The notes: generated by a model from the sequence alone, not told the origin. DNA of 48,532 bases from an uncultured Clostridia bacterium (GCA_947167565.1 CAMVIN010000004.1:1-48532); one strand, 5' to 3'. Numbered from the stretch's first letter, positions 37,407-47,143 are shown. Translations and numbers: made by a program.

Positions 37407-38479
37407 TCACTTTCATTTAGTTTTGCTAACTTCGCAGCCTGATCTGCGGCAATCAGCGAGTCAATAACCTCGCTCAAATCCCCGCCAACAATCGCATCTA
37501 AACGATGCAGTGTCAGTTTAATCCTGTGGTCTGTAACACGCCCCTGCGGATAATTGTACGTCCGAATCTTCTCCGATCGATCTCCTGTCCCAATCTGACT
37601 TCGGCGCTCCTCAGCCTCCGCATCATGTGCCTTCTCCCTCTCCAGCTCATACAGACGCGCCCGAAGCACCTTAAGCGCCTTATCCTTGTTCTTCAACTGT
37701 GATTTTTCATCCTGACAGGATATCACAATTCCGGTAGGAATGTGGGTGAGCCGAACCGCTGAATCCGTCGTATTGACACACTGTCCACCATTTCCCGATG
37801 CCCTGAACACATCAAATCGACAATCATTCATATCCAATTCCACTTCCACTTCCTCGACTTCCGGCATAATTGCCACCGTCGCCGTAGAAGTATGGATACG
37901 TCCTCCTGATTCTGTTGCCGGAATTCTCTGGACACGGTGTACGCCACTCTCATATTTCAGTTTGGAATACGCCCCACTTCCATTAATCATAAATACAATT
38001 TCCTTAAATCCTCCAATGCCATTCTCATTGGAGTTCATCGTATCAACCTTCCAATGATTGCTCTCAGCAAACTTGCAATACATACGATATAAATCAGCCG
38101 CAAACAACGCCGCCTCATCACCACCGGCACCCGCGCGAATCTCCACTATAACATTCTTATCATCATTTGGATCTTTCGGCAAAAGCAGAATCTTTAATTC
38201 ATTCTCAATTCCCTCAATACTGCCCTTGCATTCGTTTAGTTCCTCCTTTGCAAGTTCTCTGAGTTCCTCGTCCGTCTCTTCCTCAAGTATAGCAAGACTA
38301 TCCTCGATTCCTTCCTTCTTCTGCTTATATTCTTTGTATTTATTTACAATCGGTTCTAAATCCGACTGTTCTTTCATCAATTTCTGATACCGCTCCGTGT
38401 TGTTCATCACTTCCGGCTCACTGAGTTCTTTCAAAACTTCCTCATAGCGAAATACAATATCTTCTAATTTATCAAACAC
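37403..38479 (-). CDS. prfA: Peptide chain release factor 1
   Basis: GGQ motif [40 protein letters not shown] 37403..38515, but likely GTG start at 38479 preceded by GGAGGAAATT. Confidence 0.96.
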   Translation of the reverse strand: MFDKLEDIVFRYEEVLKELSEPEVMNNTERYQKLMKEQSDLEPIVNKYKEYKQKKEGIEDSLAILEEETDEELRELAKEELNECKGSIEGIENELKILLLPKDPNDDKNVIVEIRAGAGGDEAALFAADLYRMYCKFAESNHWKVDTMNSNENGIGGFKEIVFMINGSGAYSKLKYESGVHRVQRIPATESGGRIHTSTATVAIMPEVEEVEVELDMNDCRFDVFRASGNGGQCVNTTDSAVRLTHIPTGIVISCQDEKSQLKNKDKALKVLRARLYELEREKAHDAEAEERRSQIGTGDRSEKIRTYNYPQGRVTDHRIKLTLHRLDAIVGGDLSEVIDSLIAADQAAKLAKLNESE

Positions 38480-39317
38480 AATTTCCTCCAATCTGACCAC
38501 ACACAATGCGGTCAAGACCCGCTAAATCCTTCTTAATCTCAACATTTTCAAATCCTGCCCGTTGCATTAAGACAGACACATCTTCTCCCTGATCGTATCC
38601 TATTTCAAAAAAAAGCCATCCGCTATCCTTCAAATATTTTCGGCTCTCTTGTATGATACTCCTGTAGAAAACAAGTCCATCTTCTCCACCGTCCAAAGCA
38701 GTAACCGGCTCGTGATCCCTCACCTCTGGCATCAGACTCCTCACGACCTCACGTCGAATATATGGCGGATTCGATACTATTATATCATACTTTTGTATTA
38801 TTTGTTCAAACAGATTACTCTTTTGAAAAAAAATCTTTTGAGCCTGTAGATTCTTTTCCGCATTTCTCTTTGCAACAGCAAGCGCTCCCGCAGATATATC
38901 CGTCATTGTCACAGACCGGCATTTCCCAAGCGCTGCCAGACTAATGCCAATGCAGCCCGAACCGGTACATAAATCTAATACATCTTTATCTCCGCACCTG
39001 CCAAGAACCTCTTCCACCAGACACTCCGTGTCCTGTCTCGGAATCAGAACATTTTCATCGACATAAAATGAAAGCCCCATAAATTCTGTGCTGTGCATGA
39101 TGTACTCAAGCGGAACATGAAGACTTCTCTTTACCAACAGGTCGCGATACCTCTCTACAAGCGCAGGGTCAGCCTCTGCATCGTACTGCATATAAAATTC
39201 ACTTCTATTTAAAGAAAACACATAGGAAAACAGATACCACGCATTCAACTTCGCCTCGGCAATATCCGCCCCGGAAAGTTTTCTCTCCCCTTCTGTCAAT
39301 ACTTCCCTCAGTGTCAT
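38472..39317 (-). CDS. prmC: Release factor glutamine methyltransferase
   Basis: 281 aa; [42 protein letters not shown]. Confidence 0.96.
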   Translation of the reverse strand: MTLREVLTEGERKLSGADIAEAKLNAWYLFSYVFSLNRSEFYMQYDAEADPALVERYRDLLVKRSLHVPLEYIMHSTEFMGLSFYVDENVLIPRQDTECLVEEVLGRCGDKDVLDLCTGSGCIGISLAALGKCRSVTMTDISAGALAVAKRNAEKNLQAQKIFFQKSNLFEQIIQKYDIIVSNPPYIRREVVRSLMPEVRDHEPVTALDGGEDGLVFYRSIIQESRKYLKDSGWLFFEIGYDQGEDVSVLMQRAGFENVEIKKDLAGLDRIVCGQIGGNCV

Positions 39318-40345
39318 GCCTCGTCCTTTTCTTCCTTTTCTTCCGGTGCCTCAAAAAAGCGATCTAACGCACTTAAAATAGAATCCTCGTCTCCCTCGTC
39401 CTCATCCAGACTGACAACTTCAATCCCATCGTCTTCTGCATCATCATCCAAATAAACAAATGTCTTCCAGTCAAACACCGCTTCAACAGAAGCAATCGCA
39501 ACCTCTATCATCTCGTTGTCCGGCTCAATCGTAGTCAGCTTTTGAAGCCACAGCCCTGGCGCACTAATCAAATTGACAAAGGCATTGTCGTGACGTCCCG
39601 CAAACCGGATCCACTCATACGCAATCCCTGCAATAACCGGAATCAAAAGAACACGAAACAACATACGAAGCCAAATATTATCCACTACAATAAACATGAA
39701 AAGCAGAATACTGAGAAACATAACAATCAGCAAAAAACTCGTCCCGCATCTCTTATGCCTCATAGACTGGCGCTTTACATTCTGAACCGTAAGTTCCTCT
39801 CCATTCTCAATACAGTTGATCGACTTATGCTCCGCACCATGATACATAAATACCCGACGGATATCTTTCGTCAGCGAAATCAGTTTTACATAAATAACAA
39901 AAAGAATTACGCGAATCAAACCCTCAATGAGTCCACGAAGCTGCGGAGAACGAACAATTCTTCGCAAAGACTCTGTAATCAAAAACGGTGCTACTATAAA
40001 AATACCGATAGCAAGAATAATTCCAAGTACCAAAACAAGTCCCATCACTATACTATCATCTTCCTTAGACTTGGACTTAGATTTGGATTTTTCCTCTTCT
40101 TCTTCAAAAAAAGAAGCCGAATAATTCAATGTAGACATTCCGAGAGTAAGGCTTTCCACAAAGGAAATCATCCCCCGGATAATTGGTATTCTGGCAAGTA
40201 TACTTTTCTTCCGAATATCCGAACACGTTCTGTTCGACACCTCAATATCTCCGGCAGGCTTGCGCACAGCAACTGCGCACTTATCACGGTTCTTCATCAT
40301 CACTCCCTCGATAACTGCCTGCCCGCCAATTCCTGAATATCGCAT
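39314..40345 (-). CDS. DUF1385 (YqhQ-like) membrane protein
   Basis: GGQAVIEGVMMKNRDKCAVAVRKP, YHGAEHKSINCIENGEELTVQNVKRQSMRHKRCGTSFLLIVMFLS; SD GGAAGGAGA supports start 40345 (ORF from 40363). Confidence 0.93.
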   Translation of the reverse strand: MRYSGIGGQAVIEGVMMKNRDKCAVAVRKPAGDIEVSNRTCSDIRKKSILARIPIIRGMISFVESLTLGMSTLNYSASFFEEEEEKSKSKSKSKEDDSIVMGLVLVLGIILAIGIFIVAPFLITESLRRIVRSPQLRGLIEGLIRVILFVIYVKLISLTKDIRRVFMYHGAEHKSINCIENGEELTVQNVKRQSMRHKRCGTSFLLIVMFLSILLFMFIVVDNIWLRMLFRVLLIPVIAGIAYEWIRFAGRHDNAFVNLISAPGLWLQKLTTIEPDNEMIEVAIASVEAVFDWKTFVYLDDDAEDDGIEVVSLDEDEGDEDSILSALDRFFEAPEEKEEKDEA

Positions 40346-40398
40346 GTTTCGTCTCCTTCCCAATCTCCTCTACATGGTAGTTTTCATAAAGACAAAAA

Positions 40399-40420
40399 GG
40401 CAGAGCCATGCGACTCTGCC
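40399..40420 (-). terminator. Intrinsic terminator after rpmE
   Basis: Minus strand GGCAGAG-TCGCATGG-CTCTGCC followed by TTTTTG. Confidence 0.8.
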
Positions 40421-40435
40421 CTAGTTCCCAATCAA

Positions 40436-40636
40436 TTACTTCAAGCCATACTTACGATTGAACTTATCAATCGCACCGCGGGCTGCTATATTCTTCTGCT
40501 GTCCTGTGTAGAACGGATGGCATTTGGAGCAGACCTCGACATGGATATCTTCCTTCGTAGAACCTGTCACAAATTCGTTTCCACAGTTGCATACAACCTT
40601 TGCCTGATAATATTCCGGATGAATTCCCTCTCTCAT
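40436..40636 (-). CDS. rpmE: 50S ribosomal protein L31 (zinc-binding type)
   Basis: [48 protein letters not shown]; Cys ligands present. Confidence 0.96.
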   Translation of the reverse strand: MREGIHPEYYQAKVVCNCGNEFVTGSTKEDIHVEVCSKCHPFYTGQQKNIAARGAIDKFNRKYGLK

Positions 40637-40711
40637 TTCTTTCACCTCTCAACTTATATTTTCCTTTGAATATATAAAAGGATAATTCTCTCACTCAAAA
40701 ACTGCTTGCTC

Positions 40712-40740
40712 ATTATATCATGTATCCACTATCAATGCAA
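40712..40740 (-). promoter_or_regulatory. Candidate sigma-A promoter of rpmE
   Basis: Minus strand TTGCAT, 17 bp spacer, TATAAT. Confidence 0.65.
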
Positions 40741-40751
40741 GTGTTTTTTTC

Positions 40752-42353
40752 CTACAAGTGCATTTTTTTCACAGTTTCTACAAATTCTACATTATTTTTC
40801 GTCCGCTTATATAGATTCAAAATCTGTTCTAAGGCAGCATCTGCCTTCATTCCACCAAGTGCGCGACGAATCTTGAGAACCGCAGCTTGTTCCTCTGCAT
40901 TGAGGAGTAAATCCTCACGACGCGTGCTGGACTTCTGTATATCAATCGCCGGAAAAATTCGCTTTTCAGACAGGCTTCTGTCAAGTACAAGTTCCATATT
41001 ACCGGTTCCCTTGAATTCCTCAAACACCACATCATCCATTCGACTCCCTGTATCTACAAGAGCAGTAGCAAGAATTGTTAAACTCCCGCCCTCCCTCATA
41101 TTTCTTGCCGCACCAAAAAACTTCTTTGGCATGTGAAGGGCAGCAGGATCAAGACCGCCGGATAAGGTACGTCCACTCGGCGTCACAGTCAGATTATATG
41201 CCCTGGCAAGACGAGTAATGCTGTCTAAAAGAATCATTACATCATCGCCGCCTTCAACCAGCCGCTTTGCCCTCTCAATCACCATTTCGGACACTCTTTT
41301 ATGATTCTCCGGCAATTCATCAAATGTTGAATAAATCACTTCTACCTGATTACCCTCAATGGACTCTTTAATGTCTGTAACCTCTTCCGGCCGCTCATCA
41401 ATCAAAAGAATAATCAAGTGCATCTTCGGATAATTCTGCGTCACCGCTCTTGCTACCTGTTTGAGCAAGGTTGTCTTACCGGTCTTTGGCTGAGATACTA
41501 TCATCCCACGCTGCCCTTTTCCAATCGGCGCAATCAAATCAAGCATTCGCATCGATACCCCCGCCCCCGGCGTCTCCAAATGAATCCTTTCATCCGGGAA
41601 AACAGGTGTTAAATCCTCAAATTTCTTCCTTGTATACAGATATGATGGCGACTGACCATTTACCTTCTTCATATAAAGAAGCGCGCTAAATTTTTCGTTT
41701 GCTGTTTTTATGCGGAGATTCCCTTCAATAATATCACCTGTGCGGAGTCCGAAGCGATGAATGAACTGCGGTGCCACATACACATCGTTCTCTCCGGGCA
41801 AAAAATTATCACAACGAATAAAACCATACTTCTCCGGCATAATCTCGAGAATTCCTTTTTTTGTCTCACCGCTGTCGAGTTCCTTTAACTCTGTCGGATG
41901 TACATCCGCAATCTGTCGATCTTTCACAATGGATATCAACCCATCTGACCCATCATGATAGCGAGCTTTTTGCCTTGGATTATAATGATAATTCGGAGCC
42001 TGGGCAGGTCGGTCATTTTTCTGTTCCACCACAGGTTCCTTATGTTCATGGTAGCTTTTGTGTTCTTTCTTATTTTCTTTCCCTCTGGATGGCACATTCC
42101 CCTTTGGCGCTCTTGCATTTTTCTTTTCCGGAACTTCTGCCTTTTCACTTTTACTCTCGGTTTTGGTAGTTGCTTTTTCTTTCTTCACAACACGTTTCGG
42201 CGCACTCTTCTTTGAATCGTTCTTCTCCTCATCCCCCATAATCTCTTGCAACTTCGCAGCCAACTCAGGCTTTCGCAATGCCGTAATTCCTTTGATCCCA
42301 TTCTCTTTCGCAATCGCTCTCAATTCCGCTAATGTTTTCTTTGTAAAATCCAT
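40752..42353 (-). CDS. rho: Transcription termination factor Rho with extended charged N-terminal region
   Basis: LAELRAIAKENGIKG, GILEIMPEKYGFIRCDNFLPGENDVYVAP, GKGQRGMIVSQPKTGKTTLLKQVA, LDSITRLARAYN. ORF to 42419; AGGAAGAAGGAG SD supports start at 42353. Confidence 0.96.
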   Translation of the reverse strand: MDFTKKTLAELRAIAKENGIKGITALRKPELAAKLQEIMGDEEKNDSKKSAPKRVVKKEKATTKTESKSEKAEVPEKKNARAPKGNVPSRGKENKKEHKSYHEHKEPVVEQKNDRPAQAPNYHYNPRQKARYHDGSDGLISIVKDRQIADVHPTELKELDSGETKKGILEIMPEKYGFIRCDNFLPGENDVYVAPQFIHRFGLRTGDIIEGNLRIKTANEKFSALLYMKKVNGQSPSYLYTRKKFEDLTPVFPDERIHLETPGAGVSMRMLDLIAPIGKGQRGMIVSQPKTGKTTLLKQVARAVTQNYPKMHLIILLIDERPEEVTDIKESIEGNQVEVIYSTFDELPENHKRVSEMVIERAKRLVEGGDDVMILLDSITRLARAYNLTVTPSGRTLSGGLDPAALHMPKKFFGAARNMREGGSLTILATALVDTGSRMDDVVFEEFKGTGNMELVLDRSLSEKRIFPAIDIQKSSTRREDLLLNAEEQAAVLKIRRALGGMKADAALEQILNLYKRTKNNVEFVETVKKMHL

Positions 42354-42466
42354 CTCCTTCTTCCTTTCCTGTCTCCATCTTTCATTGCCAAAATCTTTGC
42401 ATGTGAAAAAGTCAAACAATCCGACTAAAGATAAAATATGATTCTTGAAAATATATGAATATATCC

Positions 42467-42495
42467 ATTATAACCGAACCCTTAAGAAAAATCAA
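42467..42495 (-). promoter_or_regulatory. Candidate sigma-A promoter of rho
   Basis: Minus strand TTGATT, 17 bp spacer, TATAAT. Confidence 0.65.
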
Positions 42496-42638
42496 GAAAA
42501 AAGATTACCGTATCAAAAATGAGCAAAAACCGAAAGCGCCCTGACTAAGCAGGACGCCTCCATCGTATAATAGGGTGGGAGTAGTAGTTACTAATGCAAC
42601 TACCATTTGATACCTTACCATTAAAATGTGACAAAAAA

Positions 42639-42653
42639 ATGGTAATATACCAT
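42639..42653 (-). terminator. Short stem-loop with T-run after the 154-aa protein gene
   Basis: Minus strand ATGGTA-TAT-TACCAT followed by TTTTTTTG. Confidence 0.55.
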
Positions 42654-42657
42654 TTAT

Positions 42658-43122
42658 TTACAGATAATCTTCCATTTCTTTCATTAATTTCTCTTCATTT
42701 TCAATCAGTTTTCTCGCCAATTTTACACTTTTCTCCGAAGCTGACGGATATTTACCAATCGCCTCTCCAATTGACTGAATCCCGGTATTGCAGCCATTCA
42801 TCATGAGTTTTGCCGCCTGTGTCGCATCTTCCTTTAGATTCATCTTCATCTCTGTCGTCAGCCATGACATGGCGCTGACCATAGCTCCGGGGCGCTTTTC
42901 TTCTTCTCCGAGTTCATGCAGCATATCTGTTGCTTCCTGCTCCATTTCCCGATGAGACTTTTCATATTTCTGAAGAGCCACCAGAAGTTCATGCCTGATA
43001 TCAAATTCCTGCACCTGTTCAAATGAGGACACCGCCATATGGCATCCCGTGCTGATTTCCTGCAATAATTCCACCGTATCCCTTTTTTCTTCCATAGAAT
43101 ACCCTCGCTTTCCATAATTCAT
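42658..43122 (-). CDS. Conserved hypothetical helical protein (four-helix-bundle/DUF2383-like)
   Basis: 154 aa, almost entirely amphipathic helix-forming sequence; family assignment tentative. Start may be internal (MEEKRD). Confidence 0.65.
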   Translation of the reverse strand: MNYGKRGYSMEEKRDTVELLQEISTGCHMAVSSFEQVQEFDIRHELLVALQKYEKSHREMEQEATDMLHELGEEEKRPGAMVSAMSWLTTEMKMNLKEDATQAAKLMMNGCNTGIQSIGEAIGKYPSASEKSVKLARKLIENEEKLMKEMEDYL

Positions 43123-43145
43123 TTACTACCGAAAGTATTCCACAA

Positions 43146-43171
43146 AAAAGCGGCGCTTATACGCCGCTTTT
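43146..43171 (-). terminator. Intrinsic terminator of the fab operon
   Basis: AAAAGCGGCG-CTTATA-CGCCGCTTTT perfect 10-bp stem, followed on the minus strand by TT then GTG. Confidence 0.88.
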
Positions 43172-43185
43172 AATATTATTGGTAA

Positions 43186-43611
43186 TTATTGAATCATAAA
43201 ACTGATTTCTGCCTGTGCAGCAAGTTTACCGTCAACGGTCGCCGTCGCTTTTCCGACACCCATTGGTCCCTTGCACTTTATAATTTCTGTCTCCAGCTTA
43301 ATTCTATCCCCGGGAACCACCTGTTTGCGGAATTTCGCGTTTTTAATCCCGCCAAAAAACGCAAGTTTTCCCTTATTTTCTTCCAGGCTCAAGATTGCAA
43401 CCGCTCCCACCTGTGCCAGCGCCTCCACAATCAGAACTCCCGGCATAACCGGATATTCCGGAAAATGTCCCTGAAAGAACGGCTCATTTGCCGTCACATT
43501 TTTGTAACCAACGGCTTTTACCCCCGGCTCCATCTCTTCAATACAGTCCACAAGAAGAAAAGGGTAACGGTGAGGAATAATTTTTTTTATTTCATTGATA
43601 TCTAAAAGCAT
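43186..43611 (-). CDS. fabZ: 3-hydroxyacyl-ACP dehydratase
   Basis: [60 protein letters not shown] supports start 43611. Confidence 0.96.
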   Translation of the reverse strand: MLLDINEIKKIIPHRYPFLLVDCIEEMEPGVKAVGYKNVTANEPFFQGHFPEYPVMPGVLIVEALAQVGAVAILSLEENKGKLAFFGGIKNAKFRKQVVPGDRIKLETEIIKCKGPMGVGKATATVDGKLAAQAEISFMIQ

Positions 43612-43635
43612 AGCCAACCTCCATACCAACTAATT

Positions 43636-44871
43636 CTACTCAGCATATTTCTTAAAAATCAACACAGCATTGTGACCGCCAAAGCCAAGAGAGTTACTGA
43701 GAGCCACATTTACGTCCATCTCAATTCCTTCTTTCGGACAATCCAAATCGCACTCCGGATCCTGATTAACAAGTCCGATATTTCCATGAACATATCCGTC
43801 CTCAATCGACTTCACGCTGGCAATTGCCTCTACACCGCCTGCCGCACCGAGAAGGTGACCGACCATGGACTTCGTAGAGCTGACCTTGCAGTGATATGCC
43901 GCATCTCCGAGCGCACGCTTAATTGCCATTGTCTCAAACGCATCATTCATATGCGTGCTGGTTCCATGTGCATTGATGTAATCGATATCCTCCGGCTGTA
44001 TGCCTGCGTCTTTCATGGCGAACTCAATTGCCTTTGCATCGCCACTTCCGTCTTCAATCGGAGCAGTCAGATGATGGGCATCACTCGTTGCGCCATAACC
44101 GACAATCTCTGCATAAATATGCGCACCACGCGCTTTTGCATGCTCCAATTCCTCAAGAACAAGAATTCCGGAGCCCTCGCCCATGACAAATCCTCCGCGG
44201 TCAACATCAAATGGTATAGAAGCACGAGCCGGATCCTCGGTCGGATTCAAAGCATTCAGCCCTGTAAAGCCGGCAAGTCCAATCTCGGTAATAGCTCCCT
44301 CTGTTCCGCCGGCAAGCATCACATCTGCCTCACCGTACTGAATCGATCGGAATCCCTCACCAATGTTGTGGTTACCGGACGCACACGCCGTCACAATATC
44401 AATATTTTTCCCCTTCAGCCCAAACTGAATTGAAATATTTCCCGCTGCAATGTTAGAAATCAACATCGGAATCAAAAGGGGTTGAACACGGTTCGGTCCT
44501 TTTTCCAATAATTTTGTATAGTTTCTCTGTACGCACTGAAGACTTCCGATACCACAGCCGACACTGACACCAACCATAAACGGATCCTCTTTAGTCATAT
44601 CAAGACCGCTGTCATCCAACGCTTCTTTTGCCGCTGCCACTGCATACTGCGAAAAATCTTCCATTCTTCGCGCCGTCTTTTTGTCTACAATAGTAGTTAT
44701 CTCAAAATCCTTGATTTCTGCCGCCAAGTGAGCCTTGTAATCACTTGTGTCAAATTTGGTTATCGGGCCGATACCAACTTTCCCTTCTTTTACACTCTTC
44801 CAAAATTCATCTACACTGTTTCCAATCGGGGTGATTGCCCCCAGACCGGTTACAACTACACGTCTGCTCAT
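43636..44871 (-). CDS. fabF: Beta-ketoacyl-ACP synthase II
   Basis: 411 aa; RRVVVTGLGAITPIGNSVDEFWKSV, VTACASGNHNIGEGFRSIQ, NAHGTSTHMND, NSLGFGGHNAVLIF. Confidence 0.97.
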   Translation of the reverse strand: MSRRVVVTGLGAITPIGNSVDEFWKSVKEGKVGIGPITKFDTSDYKAHLAAEIKDFEITTIVDKKTARRMEDFSQYAVAAAKEALDDSGLDMTKEDPFMVGVSVGCGIGSLQCVQRNYTKLLEKGPNRVQPLLIPMLISNIAAGNISIQFGLKGKNIDIVTACASGNHNIGEGFRSIQYGEADVMLAGGTEGAITEIGLAGFTGLNALNPTEDPARASIPFDVDRGGFVMGEGSGILVLEELEHAKARGAHIYAEIVGYGATSDAHHLTAPIEDGSGDAKAIEFAMKDAGIQPEDIDYINAHGTSTHMNDAFETMAIKRALGDAAYHCKVSSTKSMVGHLLGAAGGVEAIASVKSIEDGYVHGNIGLVNQDPECDLDCPKEGIEMDVNVALSNSLGFGGHNAVLIFKKYAE

Positions 44872-44960
44872 ATTCTGCTTCCTCCACTATCCTTTTTATT
44901 GTTAGCAAATTAAAACTATTAACGTTTCTAATCCACCCGGTCATTTCATACGATGGAAAT

Positions 44961-45707
44961 TTAACAGCAGGTCACACCGCCGTCCACACAAAGGACCTGA
45001 CCGGTAATATAACCGGCGCGATCCGATGCCAGAAACACAACGGCCTCTGCCACATCCTCTACTTTACCAAAGCCACCGAGAGGTATCATCTTCTGTGCCT
45101 CTTCTTTCACATTATCCGGCAGCGCATCGGTCATATCTGTTGCAATAAATCCCGGCGCAATCGCATTCACTGTAATCCCTCTGGAAGCTAATTCTTTGGC
45201 CGCTGTCTTTGTCAGTCCAATCACGCCCGCTTTGGAGGCAGAATAGTTGGCCTGTCCCGGATTGCCAATCACACCGGACACCGAAGAAATATTGATAATA
45301 CGTCCACTTCTCTTCTTCATCATCGGACGTGTCACAAACTTAATTCCGTTAAATGTACCTGCCAGATTGGTCTGGATCACACTGGAAAAATCCTCATCCG
45401 ACATAGCCATAATCAGTTTATCTCTGGTAATTCCAGCGTTATTGACCAAAATATCAATCTGCCCGTACTCCTTTACTACATTTCCATAAAATTCTTTTGC
45501 CTGCTCAAAATTGCTCACATCGCACTGAATCGCCTCTGCCTTACCACCGTTATTCTCTATTTCCGAGACAACTTCTTCTGCGCGCTCTTTTGAGCCATTG
45601 TAATTGACAATCACCGTGGCTCCCTCGCGGGCAAGCGCCAGAGCAACGCCTCTTCCAATTCCTCGACCGGCACCGGTCACCACCGCAATCTTATTTTCTA
45701 ACAGCAT
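44961..45707 (-). CDS. fabG: 3-oxoacyl-ACP reductase
   Basis: 248 aa SDR; VVTGAGRGIGRGVALALAREGA, NNAGITRDKLIMAMSDEDF, YSASKAGVIGLTKTAAKELASRGITVNAIAPGFI. Confidence 0.97.
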   Translation of the reverse strand: MLLENKIAVVTGAGRGIGRGVALALAREGATVIVNYNGSKERAEEVVSEIENNGGKAEAIQCDVSNFEQAKEFYGNVVKEYGQIDILVNNAGITRDKLIMAMSDEDFSSVIQTNLAGTFNGIKFVTRPMMKKRSGRIINISSVSGVIGNPGQANYSASKAGVIGLTKTAAKELASRGITVNAIAPGFIATDMTDALPDNVKEEAQKMIPLGGFGKVEDVAEAVVFLASDRAGYITGQVLCVDGGVTCC

Positions 45708-45742
45708 TTTAATCCTCCATTCCGTTCAACACAGGACCTTTT

Positions 45743-46678
45743 TCAGCCCTTCAGTTCAGCGACAACCTTATCAATATCTTCCATTGTCGCCACATTATAT
45801 GTTGTCAGTTCTTTCCCAATCGCCTTCGCAATCTTCTTGTTGAATCCGGCAAGTGTTCTTCCCGGTCCAATTTCAATAAAAGTATCTACTCCATTCTCTA
45901 CCATTGTCTCTACCGACTGCTGCCAGCGCACAGAATTGCTCACCTGACGAATGAGCAGAGGTTCAATCTCTGACTGTTCCGTAATATACTGCGCATTTAC
46001 ATTGGCAACATAAGGAATCTGCGGTTTTTCGATTGTCAGTTCATCAAGCACTTCTTTTAACTTATCCCCGGCTCCGGTCAGAAGACTTGAATGGAATGGA
46101 CCGCTGACATTGAGAAGAACCGCTCTTTTTGCGCCTGCCTCCTTTAATTTGTCCGCTGCCTCCTTAACCTGATTGGTCTCACCGGAAATCACAATCTGTC
46201 CCGGACAGTTATAATTGGCAATCTGAACCTGATCCATATCAGCAATGACCTCTTCAATCGCACCGGCTTCCATGCCGAGAATCGCAGCCATGCCTCCCTC
46301 TCCTGCCGGAACTTCTTCCTGCATAAAAATACCGCGCTTACGAACAGCCTTTGCTGCGTCAATATAATTCATCGACTTCGCTGCCACCAACGCGCAGTAT
46401 TCTCCAAGACTGAGTCCTGCCGCCACATCCGGCCGGACACCACGAGCACACAGTTCCTCCATAATAGCCACACTGGTCGTAAGAAGACAGACCTGTGTAA
46501 ACTCTGTAATATTGATATCATTGTTTTCTTCAAAACATAATGCCTTCAAATCCAAATTCACTGCTTCGCTCGCCTTATCAAATACCTCCTTGGCAAGCGC
46601 AGAATGGTCATATACATCTTTGCCCATTCCCACAATCTGGGAACCCTGTCCCGGAAATACAAAAGCAATCTTTCCCAT
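45743..46678 (-). CDS. fabD: Malonyl-CoA:ACP transacylase
   Basis: MGKIAFVFPGQGSQIVGMGKDVYD, AGLSLGEYCALVAA, VSGPFHSSLL; GGAGGATAGT SD supports start at 46678 (ORF to 46702). Confidence 0.96.
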   Translation of the reverse strand: MGKIAFVFPGQGSQIVGMGKDVYDHSALAKEVFDKASEAVNLDLKALCFEENNDINITEFTQVCLLTTSVAIMEELCARGVRPDVAAGLSLGEYCALVAAKSMNYIDAAKAVRKRGIFMQEEVPAGEGGMAAILGMEAGAIEEVIADMDQVQIANYNCPGQIVISGETNQVKEAADKLKEAGAKRAVLLNVSGPFHSSLLTGAGDKLKEVLDELTIEKPQIPYVANVNAQYITEQSEIEPLLIRQVSNSVRWQQSVETMVENGVDTFIEIGPGRTLAGFNKKIAKAIGKELTTYNVATMEDIDKVVAELKG

Positions 46679-46705
46679 ACTATCCTCCAATCTCAAAAAC
46701 AAGAA

Positions 46706-46794
46706 ACACCAAGACGAGGCACTTGCGAACCCATCTTGGTGTCAACGCTCGACCTGTCTCCAGGCTTATGTGCAATCGGTGATTACTCAACACC
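46706..46794 (-). promoter_or_regulatory. Structured acpP-fabD intercistronic region with terminator-like stem-loop
   Basis: 9-bp perfect stem ACACCAAGA (46706-46714) / TCTTGGTGT (46734-46742), preceded in the transcript by CCTG-GAGA-CAGG tetraloop hairpin and a short GGTG/CACC pairing spanning the acpP stop. Confidence 0.6.
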
Positions 46795-47013
46795 TTTTTC
46801 TTTCAAGAAATTAATTACATCGCCTACGGTATTGATGCTCTCCAGATCGTCTGTAGGAATCTCAACATCATACTCCTCTTCCAGAGCCATAATCAACTCA
46901 TAAAGATCAAGAGAATCTGCTCCCAAATCATCTTTGAAAGATGATGCTTCTGTGATGTCACTGGCATCAACGCTCAACTGATCGGCAATAAGTTCCTGCA
47001 TTTTTTCTAACAT
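46783..47013 (-). CDS. acpP: Acyl carrier protein
   Basis: 76 aa; [67 protein letters not shown] phosphopantetheine site. Confidence 0.98.
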   Translation of the reverse strand: MLEKMQELIADQLSVDASDITEASSFKDDLGADSLDLYELIMALEEEYDVEIPTDDLESINTVGDVINFLKEKGVE

Positions 47014-47058
47014 ATCAATTCTCCTTTTTTTCTATACTAAAATTTAAAATCTTTAAAC

Positions 47059-47087
47059 ATTGTAGCGTATCATATATTATTTGTCAA
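47059..47087 (-). promoter_or_regulatory. Candidate sigma-A promoter of acpP/fab operon
   Basis: Minus strand TTGACA, 17 bp spacer, TACAAT. Confidence 0.75.
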
Positions 47088-47111
47088 GGCATTTCCTATA
47101 AATCAAAAAAA

Positions 47112-47132
47112 TGGACGGCTCACTGCCGTCCA
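47112..47132 (-). terminator. Intrinsic terminator after tRNA-Thr
   Basis: Minus strand TGGACGGC-AGTGA-GCCGTCCA followed by TTTTTTTG. Confidence 0.88.
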
Positions 47133-47143
47133 CCATTCTTTCA

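Noticed and set aside
39542-40336. Plus-strand 264-aa ORF opposite DUF1385
   Set aside because: Antisense to a well-supported gene, low-complexity Asn/His/Lys composition, no recognisable domain.
42540-42600. Plus-strand promoter (TATAAT at about 42566) for an antisense RNA
   Set aside because: No acceptable -35 at 16-18 bp spacing; kept only as part of the hairpin finding.
43672-44433. Plus-strand 253-aa ORF opposite fabF
   Set aside because: Antisense shadow of fabF with no recognisable motifs.
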